A program made the position numbers and the translations under genes. Source: Chloroflexota bacterium (GTDB taxonomy: Bacteria; Chloroflexota; Limnocylindria; P2-11E). From it: 34,342 nucleotides of DNA. The notes under the pieces were generated by a model. The model did no database searches. It was not told the DNA's origin and worked only from the letters and a program-made list of their open reading frames with translations. Positions 1 through 7,175 of this stretch are shown here, in pieces; positions within the stretch are counted from its first letter, which is position 1; every line of letters begins with the position of its first letter. The stretch covers positions 1-34,342 of the forward strand of contig JAJYLV010000014.1 in the NCBI GenBank assembly GCA_021787445.1, given 5' to 3'.

Positions 1-14
1 CCGGTCGGGACCGC
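1..14. repeat. Core repeat copy A (putative recombination site), cut by window edge
   Basis: The first 14 bases match the right part of a 26-bp repeat found complete at 19795-19820 and 34182-34207. In all three places the repeat lies at the end of integrase-type coding sequence. The window starts inside the repeat, so its left half cannot be seen. Interpreted as the left att junction of element 1. Confidence 0.7.
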
Positions 15-1513
15 GGCATCGAACTCGATGCCGCCAATGCGAAGAGTGGGGCGACCTCCTTCCGGACGTCGACCTCGGTGAAGGCCCCCCCATCGATCAG
101 GACCCGCGAGGAGATAGTCCACGTGATGCGACGCTGGACCTCAGGTGACGCCTCCGACCAGGTCGAGGCGAAGTCCATCGCCATCTGAGTCGCCTCGAGG
201 ATCCTGCGCTCCTCGGGCAGCTGTTCGACGCGCCCGAGTTGCGCGCGGAGATCCGCGAGCTGCGCGCGGTAGTCGTCCTCCTCGAGCGCACCCCAGGTGA
301 ACGCGTCAGTGATCCGCTTAATCGCGACGCGGAGCCGCGCGGCTTTCCCAGCATCAGCTCCGCGAAGCATGTACGCGCGGACGAGCTTCGCGATCCGCGC
401 GCGGTCCTTGTCGCGCAGCGTCGTCGCCTTCGTGAGCCAGGTCCCGAACTCGCGCTCGAGGTCCACCGCCGAGACCGAGGGCTGCTCGCATCCAGCGTGC
501 TGCTGCGCGTTGCGACAGCGCATCCGCTGCTTCGACATCGAGGTCACCTTCCCACCGCAGCGGCAGCGCGCCCCGGAGAGCGGGTAGGCGCGCGCGGCCA
601 CGTCATGGCCGTTCGTGCGCGTGCGCCGGCGCCGCATCGCCTGGAGCTCCTGGTACGTCTCGAGCGGCATGAAGCCGTCGAAGGCCGCGCGTCGCAGTTC
701 CGTGCCACCGCGCTTGCGCCGGTAGCCAAGGTAGCCGGCGTTCATCGGGTTCGCGAGCACGTTGCGCCACCACTCATCGGTGAGGGCGCGGCCGCGCGGT
801 GTGCGATAGCCCTCGCGGCCCGCCCACCGCGCGAGTTCGCCGAAGCCAACCTCGCCGGTGAGGTAGCGGCGCGCGCCCTCGAGGACGATCGCGCTGAGCT
901 CCAGGTGCGGCTTGTAGCTGTAGATCGGTGAGCCCTTCGTGTTCGTACTCGTCTGCACCGCGATGAAGGTCTCCGGCACGCGCCCGAGCGGCAGCCCGCG
1001 CTCGTGCTTCTCGCGCAGCCCGACCCCGACCCAAAAGCCGATCGTGTCCGAGGCGAACTCATCCGCCGCTTCCATGAGGCGCTCGGCAAACTTCCCCTCG
1101 GGCCGCTCGACGTCGAACGGCGCGTTCAGCGCAAGGACCGTGACGCCGCGCGCGCGGAGCTCGTCCTTGTAGCGGCGCGAGATCAGCGCGTTGCGGGCCC
1201 AGCGCGAGGTGTGGAGCACGAGGACGGTGGCGATCTTCCCGCCGCGGGCGAGCGCGAGCAGATCCTGGAACGCGACGCGGTCCTCGCGGCGCCCGCTCAT
1301 GAGGTCGAGGAAGACGTGCTCGGCGGGGATCCAGAGATGCCGCGCGGCTGCTGCCTCGAGCGTGCCCTTGAGCTGCGCCGTGGGCGAGAAGCCCTCGACC
1401 TGCTCGCGCTTGGACTCGCGCATGTACACCGCGCCGACGGCCCAGCCTTCGTTGTCGGCGGCTGCGGCGGCGTACGCCTCCCAGACCTGCGCGAGCTCAG
1501 GACGCAACGTCAT
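1..1513 (-). CDS. Large serine recombinase (integrase A), 3' end off the window
   Basis: The ORF track omits this gene because it runs off the left edge; it was translated by hand from ATG at 1513. A good GGAGG ribosome site lies 7 nt upstream of that ATG. The N-terminal resolvase domain starts at about residue 28 with YMRESKREQVEGFSP, where Ser34 is the likely nucleophile. It continues through DRVAFQDLLALAR and LHTSRWARNALISR. A recombinase domain, a zinc-ribbon-like stretch (CRCGGKVTS, then CRNAQQHAGCEQPS) and a coiled-coil-like segment follow, as in large serine integrases. It closely resembles integrase B (19564-21282). The last visible residues, SSMPRSRP, are encoded by core repeat A. 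The native C-terminus is probably supplied by the tail at 19715. It should catalyse site-specific integration of element 1; excision probably needs a partner factor. Confidence 0.93.
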   Translation of the reverse strand, partial: MTLRPELAQVWEAYAAAAADNEGWAVGAVYMRESKREQVEGFSPTAQLKGTLEAAAARHLWIPAEHVFLDLMSGRREDRVAFQDLLALARGGKIATVLVLHTSRWARNALISRRYKDELRARGVTVLALNAPFDVERPEGKFAERLMEAADEFASDTIGFWVGVGLREKHERGLPLGRVPETFIAVQTSTNTKGSPIYSYKPHLELSAIVLEGARRYLTGEVGFGELARWAGREGYRTPRGRALTDEWWRNVLANPMNAGYLGYRRKRGGTELRRAAFDGFMPLETYQELQAMRRRRTRTNGHDVAARAYPLSGARCRCGGKVTSMSKQRMRCRNAQQHAGCEQPSVSAVDLEREFGTWLTKATTLRDKDRARIAKLVRAYMLRGADAGKAARLRVAIKRITDAFTWGALEEDDYRAQLADLRAQLGRVEQLPEERRILEATQMAMDFASTWSEASPEVQRRITWTISSRVLIDGGAFTEVDVRKEVAPLFALAASSSMPRSRP

Positions 1514-1691
1514 GTAGCTCCTCCCGGCGTCGCTCGCGCTCCGCCTGGCGCCTCACGCCCTCCTCGGCGAGGATCGCCAGCAGCTCCTCGAGCGGGTCGC
1601 CGCCGACACTATCGGGCGCGGGAACTCCATCATCCGGGCGTCTCTGCGCGCCGGCGCGTCGCCGAGCGGCCCGGTGGGTATCCCGGGCCAA
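1497..1691 (-). CDS. Small ORF overlapping the integrase A start
   Basis: The C-terminal part reads GGDPLEELLAILAEEG and then a charged helix ending EELHDVAS, overlapping the integrase ATG. A related peptide, GNPTLDELLDILVDIALE, lies upstream of integrase B, so a short leader-type protein may be conserved. The start is unclear: TTG at 1691 is the best in-frame choice I can see, and no ribosome site supports it. Function unknown. It could be a small partner of the recombinase or a non-coding coincidence. Confidence 0.35.
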   Translation of the reverse strand: MARDTHRAARRRAGAQRRPDDGVPAPDSVGGDPLEELLAILAEEGVRRQAERERRREELHDVAS

Positions 1692-1731
1692 AGAGGAGCG
1701 TTCGGCGGGGCGTTCCTGGGTGGGTATCCCG
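1673..1731. repeat. Pair of 13-bp direct repeats
   Basis: GGTGGGTATCCCG occurs exactly at 1673-1685 and 1719-1731, 46 bp apart. Each contains a short GGG/CCC dyad. They lie between the primase end and integrase A, next to the larger iteron/palindrome region. They could be protein-binding sites for replication or recombination control; function not shown. Confidence 0.5.
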
Positions 1732-1819
1732 CGAAACCGAGCGCGATGTAGGCGCGTGGGACTCCGACGGGCCGGGACCGGCGCGCCAGCTTTCGAGGCC
1801 GGGGTGGGGTCTTGAGGTC

Positions 1820-1950
1820 GTTGGGTGGCGCAGGGAGGTCCTGGGTGGCGCAGCAGGACCACTTTCCGAAACTCCCCCTATAGCGCTGCTATGGGGAAGT
1901 TCCGGAAACACCCTCTGCTGCGCCACCTGAAGGTCGCTGCGCCACCCGCA
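1820..1950. other. Iteron-flanked palindrome, candidate replication origin or control site
   Basis: TGGGTGGCGCAG occurs at 1822-1833 and 1842-1853. The same core is inverted (CTGCGCCACC) at 1918-1927 and 1937-1947. Between the pairs lies a dyad of about 47 nt (1863-1909), with arms starting TTTCCGAAACT and ending AGTTCCGGAAA around TATAGCGCTGCTAT. The whole 130 bp is therefore a nested inverted structure just downstream of a primase-helicase gene. P4-type and plasmid initiators act at such iteron arrays, so an origin is a reasonable inference. A strong bidirectional terminator or an accessory recombination site is also possible. The rest of the 1514-1952 gap holds only the small ORF and the 13-bp repeats. 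Confidence 0.55.
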
Positions 1951-1952
1951 CG

Positions 1953-4126
1953 TCACAGCGGCAGCTCCGAGTCGGGCTCGTCCTCGAGGATCGCGTCGTC
2001 GCGATGCTCGCCGGTGGCCACGAGCCGCTGCTGCTCGCGCAGGCCGATGCCCTGACGGATTCGCACGCCCTTCGCGCCCTTCGCCGCCGGGAAGCCGTGC
2101 CGGTCGAGCCGGTTCGCGAAGCCGCGCTTCGCGAGAGGACGGCGCTCGCCCGCGGCCTTCGCCCACACCGAGTAGCCCGCGTACAGCTCCTCCATCGTCG
2201 CCCACGCGTCGGCCTCGACGACGCAGCACTCGGCGACGAAGTCGGCGACCGGATCCTGCGCCTCGCGGTAGCCGCGGGTCGCGGCGTCGATGACCGGCGG
2301 CATGCCGAGCCCCTCGCGCTGCCAGAGGAGACACCCGGCGACGGCCCACGCGAGCACTGCGGGTCCGCCGACCTTCGGGTCGCGCAGCGTGAGCTTGATC
2401 TGTGGGTCGCGCTGCTCGCGCGGGACGGGATGGACGAAAGGGACGAGCCGCAGCCTTCGCCACACCGCGTCGTCGTCGTCGCGCACGCGCGGCGCGTCGT
2501 TGGCGAAGATCCACAGCTTGAACTGCGGGCGGAACTCGAAGTGGTCGCGGTAGAGGTGCCGCGCGACGACCGTGTCGCCGCCGGTGAGCTGCTTCACCAG
2601 GCCCTCGGCCATGTGGCGGCCCTGGTCGACCTCGACGCCGACGACGAGCCGCCGTCCGTGGAGGCGCGCGATGTCCGCGCGCGGCGCGCCCCCGTCGCGG
2701 TGCGAGAGGAGGAACGTCTCGGGGTCGGCGGTCGCCGCGTAGTCGCCGAGCGCGGCGCGGAGCGCCTCGGCGAGCGTCGTCTTCCCGCCGCCTGTCGGGC
2801 CGTGTGCGATGAAGATGACCTCCTCGCGCGTGTCGCCGCAGAGGCCGTAGCCCGCGGCCTTCTGCACGTAGCGGATGAGCTCGGCGTCGCCGCCGAAGGT
2901 CTGGAAGAGGAAGGCGTCGAAGAGGTCGAGCCGCGCCTCCGCGTCGTAGGCGACCGGCGCGAGCTTGGTCACGAGGTCCTCGCGACGGTGCGGTCGCAGC
3001 GCGCCGGTGCGGAGATCGATCGTCCCGTTGGCGACATTGAGCAGCCAGGGCTCGGCGTCGAGGTCGTCCGCGCGCAGCGCGACCCGCGCGTCGGACTGCG
3101 CGAGCGCGATCATCGCCGCGATCTTCGAGGCGGCTTCGCTCCGCACGGCGTGCGCGGCGAGCTCCTTGCGCCGTGCCGCGCTCGTCGCGGCCTCGGCCTC
3201 GCGGTAGATGGCGCGCGCGGTGTCCTTCGCGCGCCGCTCGACCTCGCCCGTGTCATCGGTCCGCCAGCGACGGCCGTCCCAGATGTGCCACTGGCGCGTC
3301 GCGGCGACGTAGCGCAGGTCGGAGGCGTGTCGCTGGACGAGCCGCTCGCTGTTCGCGAGGTCGGTGCAGCCGTGCTCGGTCCGCGTCACCACGGGTCGGC
3401 GGTATTCGGGCGCCTGAGCCGCGAGCGCGACCAGCTCCGCGACCTCGTGACCGGCGTCGAGCCAGTCGACAACGTCGCCGTGCTCGGGCAGGTCCGGCAG
3501 ATCGACGATCCGCACGCTCGCCGCGTGACCGCTGCATGAGTCTGCGACCAGCTGCGCGTGCTTCGCGCCGACCTCGTCTGCGTCCGGGAGCACGACGATG
3601 TGACGGTCGCGCAGGTAACGCTCGCCCCACGCGGCGGGCCACTTGCCCGCGCCGAACGGCGAGACGGCAGCCGATACGGGACTGGCTCCGCGCCGCCGAG
3701 CCCCCGCAGCCAGCCCGATCCGTTCGGATGCCAGACCTCGAAGGCCTTCGGCCGGTAGCGCACGACGCGGTAGCGCGGCGCGCCGTCAGCCGTGGCGTAC
3801 ACGTAGATCGCCTCGACCGACCGCAGCTCGCGCGCCCGCGGCGGCGCCGGCGCCGGGCGACCGTTGCCGCTCGGCCACAGGCGGCGCTCGCGCAGCGCGG
3901 CGATGACCGTCTCCTGGTCGCACTGCCCGTGGCAGTGGACGAGGATCCTGCCGTCCTTCTCGCTGACGTTCAGCGACGGCTTGTCGTCGGCATGGGTCGG
4001 ACAGTGCGTGAGCCCCGAGCCGCGCCTGGCGGCCGCGGAGCACGAGCAGGCGCCCGACGAGCACGTGAGCGCGGCGAGGATGTCGCGTGCGGCTATCGCC
4101 GCGCCTCCCGCTCGAGCAGGAGGCAC
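1953..4126 (-). pseudogene. CHC2 primase / P4-type SF3 helicase, broken in the TOPRIM domain
   Basis: Two ORFs in different frames form one gene. The N-terminal part (4126 to about 3655) has a CHC2 zinc finger (THCPTHADDKPSL, then VHCHGQCDQETV) and ends near PVPYRLP. The other part resumes directly as VSPFGAGKWPAAWGERYLRD, then VVLPDADEVG, the acidic motif of TOPRIM. Intact relatives have roughly 35-40 residues between YRLP and GAGKW, including the catalytic VEGEK glutamate. Here they are missing and the frame changes. The C-terminal ORF (1953 to about 3660) is a well-preserved D5/P4 helicase with Walker A GPTGGGKTT, VEVDQG and WIFANDAPRVRDDDDAVWRR. It may still be made from an internal start as a helicase without primase. 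The first gene start is uncertain (GTG at 4126 chosen). An assembly error is possible. Confidence 0.8.
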
Positions 4127-4347
4127 AGGGCACAGACCGCCTTTCTGTCCAGCCGGATTGCCGCCTCGACGAGATGCGCACCCTGGTCGTCGCGCTCGTG
4201 GATCTGCAAGAGGACGTCGTCGGTGGACGGCTCGGTGAGAAGGTCGAGCGTCCCCAGGGTCCCGGAGGCGCGGATGCTTGCGGCGAGCGACCACCTCGAC
4301 AGCGACGCCTCGCTGGCGCCCTGGACGTCGGAGCGGTCGGCGCTCAC
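4093..4347 (-). CDS. Small hypothetical protein in replication operon
   Basis: 84 codons from a GTG that overlaps the TGA of the upstream zinc-ribbon gene (GTGA), which is why I chose this start. The sequence (VSADRSDVQGASEASLSRW... ending LCLLLEREARR) has a normal amphipathic composition and no motif I recognise. It overlaps the proposed primase start. Position and coupling suggest a helper of element replication or copy control, but nothing in the sequence shows the function. Confidence 0.6.
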   Translation of the reverse strand: MSADRSDVQGASEASLSRWSLAASIRASGTLGTLDLLTEPSTDDVLLQIHERDDQGAHLVEAAIRLDRKAVCALCLLLEREARR

Positions 4348-4586
4348 GCCCGGCCAGTCGCGCGGCGGGCAGCGAGGACCTGCGCGAGCTCGTCGCTGCT
4401 GAGCATGTACGACGTGAACCAGCTGGCGCCGCAGTGCGCACAGACGTAGCCGCCGACCGTCGCATCGCGTTCGAGGTCGCGCGCGATCACCGTCGGAGCA
4501 GTCCCACGGCTGCATCGGGTGCAGGCGTCGAGCATCAGGTCCGCGCTCGCGCCCCCGATCCCGCCGAGGCCACGGACCGCCATCAC
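4344..4586 (-). CDS. Small zinc-ribbon protein
   Basis: 80 residues with two CxxC pairs, CTRC and CAHC, about 28 residues apart, typical of a zinc ribbon. Its GTG start overlaps the stop of the ParB-like gene, and its stop overlaps the next GTG, so it is translated in a coupled operon. A longer zinc-ribbon protein (24585-24968) holds the same place beside the primase in element 2, although the two differ outside the Cys pairs. Likely nucleic-acid or protein binding in element replication. Exact role unknown. Confidence 0.7.
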   Translation of the reverse strand: MMAVRGLGGIGGASADLMLDACTRCSRGTAPTVIARDLERDATVGGYVCAHCGASWFTSYMLSSDELAQVLAARRATGRA

Positions 4587-5140
4587 GACGCCTCGATCTC
4601 CTCGAGGATCGCGTCTGGGTCGCCTGCAGGGAGGCGATCCGCGAGCTCACCGATGAGGTCCGCGACCTGGACGTCGCTCGCGCGCAGCGCGAAGTCCTTG
4701 AAGAGCGCGGCGACCGTCTCGCCGACGAAGCCCGCGGAGCGCAGCCAGCTCGTCGCAGCCGTCCGCCGCTCGTCGGAAACGCGCGCCCATGCCTGCTTGA
4801 TCGCGGCGCGCTCCTCGAGCGAGATGCCCGTGAACTCGCCGGTGGCACGGACCTCCTCGGCCGAGATCTCGCCCGCGCCGATCATGTCGCTGATCGCGCG
4901 GTTCGCGGCGCGCGTGTACGCGGTCGTCGCGATGTCGTGGTCCTGGCGGACGAAGCGTCGGTCGGGGTCGGCGGCGATCGCGCGCCGCAGGTTCTCGAAT
5001 CGCTCGGGGCTGATTGTGCGCGGGTTCTCATCCCACGGATGGAGATCGCCCACCGGCACGAGCCGTGGCGATGCGAGCCGCGACGCGGGCGCCACATCCA
5101 CAGGTTCTGAGGATGGGGAGCCAACCGTCCGCTGCGGCAC
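4583..5140 (-). CDS. ParB-like protein with internal deletion of the ParB core
   Basis: The N-terminus, PRLVPVGDLHPWDENPRTIS then RFENLRRAIAADP, is a typical ParB/Srx-type N-terminal segment. Family members normally continue with a GNxR motif and a DN(N/E)xxG helix. In the decayed copy of element 2 these are visible as FCGNQRSLAAM and IRDNEQWGDW. Here the sequence jumps after AADP to RFVRQDHDIATTAYTR and a helical C-terminal domain ending AILEEIEAS, so the catalytic or nucleotide-binding part seems lost. First gene of the leftward replication operon. ATG at 5140 is used, but a GTG in VDVAPAS, matching the start region of the element 2 copy, is possible. Probably a DNA-binding partition, replication or regulatory protein. 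Confidence 0.7.
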   Translation of the reverse strand: MPQRTVGSPSSEPVDVAPASRLASPRLVPVGDLHPWDENPRTISPERFENLRRAIAADPDRRFVRQDHDIATTAYTRAANRAISDMIGAGEISAEEVRATGEFTGISLEERAAIKQAWARVSDERRTAATSWLRSAGFVGETVAALFKDFALRASDVQVADLIGELADRLPAGDPDAILEEIEAS

Positions 5141-5162
5141 GGATTCGTCGCTCGCTGGTAGT

Positions 5163-5174
5163 GCGTTTCTCTAT
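5163..5174 (-). promoter_or_regulatory. Conserved 12-mer upstream of ParB-like gene
   Basis: On the minus strand this reads ATAGAGAAACGC. An identical 12-mer lies at 27698-27709, upstream of the decayed ParB-like gene of element 2, though the sequence around both has diverged. Candidate operator or promoter element for the leftward replication operon. Confidence 0.4.
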
Positions 5175-5252
5175 GTCAGCGTGATGCGGCCAGGTACAAC
5201 CGATCCGAGCTTTGCAGAGAGAGCTACGCCACGGCCCCGCTCGGTTGCCTCC

Positions 5253-5459
5253 TCATGAGGACTGCTTTGACCCTGCGTACACGTAAGCGTTCACGCCGAG
5301 GTACAGGTCCTTGCCATCGATCTGGACCGCGGTCTTCTGGTTGCCGCGCGTCGACGCCACCACGAGCGTCTTCCCGCTCGAGCTCGGGGTCGGAGCGGTG
5401 ATCGGGATGCGGATAACCAGCACGTCGCCGTCGCGGGTGACGCTCAGATCATCAGCCAT
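5253..5459 (-). CDS. 68-aa protein of unknown function, copy 1
   Basis: ATG at 5459 begins MADDLSVTRDGDVLVIRIP. The middle, SSSGKTLVVASTRGNQKT, and the end, DGKDLYLGVNAYVY, are nearly identical in copies 2 (13771-13977) and 3 (31988-32254); a remnant lies at 33553. Alternating hydrophobic residues suggest a small beta-rich soluble protein. There are no Cys or His residues for metal binding and no signal peptide. It lies 26 bp downstream of arsC and may be cotranscribed with it. I do not recognise a function. Confidence 0.8.
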   Translation of the reverse strand: MADDLSVTRDGDVLVIRIPITAPTPSSSGKTLVVASTRGNQKTAVQIDGKDLYLGVNAYVYAGSKQSS

Positions 5460-5485
5460 TGCAGCGCCTCCACTGCAGTTCGGGC

Positions 5486-5908
5486 TCAGGTCGCGGCAAG
5501 CTCCCACACCTTCTCGCGTAGTCCATCGCGGACCGCGCGGAACGCCTTGAGGCGCTCGTCCGGCGCGCCGATGGCGGCGGGATCGGGGAAGGACCAGTGG
5601 AGCATCCACTTCGCCCCCGGGAACAGCGGGCACGCTTCCTTCGCCTCGTCACAGGTGGTCACGACGAGGTCGAAGGGCTGACCGGCGAAGGCCTCGACCG
5701 TCTTGTTCTTCTGGTCCGCGATGTCGATGCCGACCTCGCGCATCACCTCGATCGCCTCCGGTCGGACCGAGCCTGCCTCGAAGCCCGCGCTGAAGACGTC
5801 GAAGCGTTCGCCGGCCGCGTGGCGGAGGAGGCCTTCGGCCATCTGCGAGCGTGCGGAGTTGTGGACGCAGAGGAAGAGCACGCGCTCCTTCGCCACCGAC
5901 GCCGCCAC
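5486..5908 (-). CDS. arsC: Arsenate reductase, thioredoxin-coupled (LMW phosphatase fold)
   Basis: 140 residues. The phosphate/arsenate loop CVHNSAR is Cys14-x5-Arg20. The resolving cysteines Cys86 and Cys93 in TTCDEAKEACPLFP are seven residues apart, as in the Staphylococcus aureus ArsC family, and HWSFPDPA follows. It reduces arsenate to arsenite in the cytoplasm using thioredoxin. Copy 1 of the 68-aa protein follows, and a frameshifted MFS gene starts divergently 31 bp away. With the upstream exporter broken, arsenite is probably exported by ACR3 (14573-15718). Confidence 0.95.
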   Translation of the reverse strand: MAASVAKERVLFLCVHNSARSQMAEGLLRHAAGERFDVFSAGFEAGSVRPEAIEVMREVGIDIADQKNKTVEAFAGQPFDLVVTTCDEAKEACPLFPGAKWMLHWSFPDPAAIGAPDERLKAFRAVRDGLREKVWELAAT

Positions 5909-5939
5909 CAGGGAAGTATCGGCGACCTACGATCCTCGC

Positions 5940-7114
5940 ATGCGAGCGCGTCCGAGCCTGCGCGTCGCGTTCGTCCTCGGGTTCGTCGGCTTCGTGACCT
6001 CCTTTCGGCGCGCACATCGTCGCCGTCAACCTGCCCTTCTACGCGGAGAGCGTCGGCGTCGGGGTCGCCGTCATCGGCGTGCTCATTGCGGCGTACGACC
6101 TGGCCGAAATCATCGCCAAGCCGGTGTTCGTGCGCGGTCGCGGACCGGCAGGGGATGAAGCGAACGATGCTCGCCGGCATCGCGCTCTTCACGCTGGCGT
6201 CGCTCCTCTACCTCGTTGTGCCGCCGCAGCTGCTCATCGCCATCCGCTTCTTGCAGGGCCTCGGCGCGGCGGCGCTCTCGGCGGTCTCGCTCGCGCTCGT
6301 GGGCACGTACTTCACCCGCGACCGTGGACGAGCCTACGGCATCTACAACGCCATCAAAGGCGCGGGCTACGTCGTGAGCCCGATCGTCGGCGGGGCGATC
6401 GTGCTTCAGGCGGACTTCGCCGCGATCTTCCCCGCGACCGCCGCGGTCGGCGGCCTCGCTTTCGTGCTCTCGGCGGCGCTGCCGCAGCCGGCGAAGGAAC
6501 CCGAGGGAGTGTTCGATGACGATGAGGATCTCTCGTGGTCGAGCTTCGTGGCCGTCTTCCGCGAGCCGGTCCTATTGCCCTGGTACCTGGTGATCGTCGC
6601 GAACATGTTCCTGGTCGGGATCCTGTTCGGCTTCCTTCCGGTGAGGATCCATGAGCTGCGCCTCGACGCGGTCACGAGCGGCTTCTTCCTCTCGCTGGTC
6701 GCCGCGAGCTATCTCACGATCCAGCCGGTCGCGGGTGCGCTGGCCAACCACGTGCCCGCCGCGATCACCATCCGGGCCGGCCTCGTCCTTGGCGCAGCCA
6801 GCATCGTCGTCGCGCCGTTCGTCGACGGACCGGCGCTTGCCATTACTTCGATCATGGCGGGGATCGGAGTAGGCACGGTGTGGACCAACACCGACACCCT
6901 GGTGAGCCGGCTCGCACGCAGGGGCCGGCTCGGCGCGACGATGGGCGCGGCCGGATCGTTCAAGGAGTTCGGCGACACGATCGGGCCGATCCTCATCGGC
7001 CTCCTCTCGCAAGCATTCGGCCTTCCGACCGGCTTCGTCGTCTGCGGGGCCATCGGCCTCCTCTCCGTAGCGCTCGTTCGCGGGAAATCCTCCGTGCTTG
7101 CTACGGAGGCGTGA
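5940..7114 (+). pseudogene. MFS transporter with two +1 frameshifts
   Basis: Reading from ATG 5940 gives MRARPSLRVAFVLGFVGFVTSF, then the frame shifts near 6003 (CTTTCGG where CTTCGG would keep frame). It continues as AHIVAVNLPFYAESVGVG and LIAAYDLAEIIAKPVF, and shifts again near 6130 into AVADRQGMKRTMLAG. From there it is open to 7114, with clear MFS repeats and about ten more membrane segments. The product would be about 390 residues with twelve helices. Its divergent placement against arsC suggests export of arsenic or another toxic anion. Single-base indels mean either recent decay or sequencing error; I cannot tell which. Confidence 0.8.
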
Positions 7115-7175
7115 ACGACGCCGCGGCAGCGGTGACCGTCGCCTCGACCAGTCATACCCGGCCGGTGAAGACCGC

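Noticed and set aside
5597-6140. N-terminal half of the ORF-track MFS entry
   Set aside because: Antisense of arsC; the true MFS N-terminus lies in other frames from 5940.
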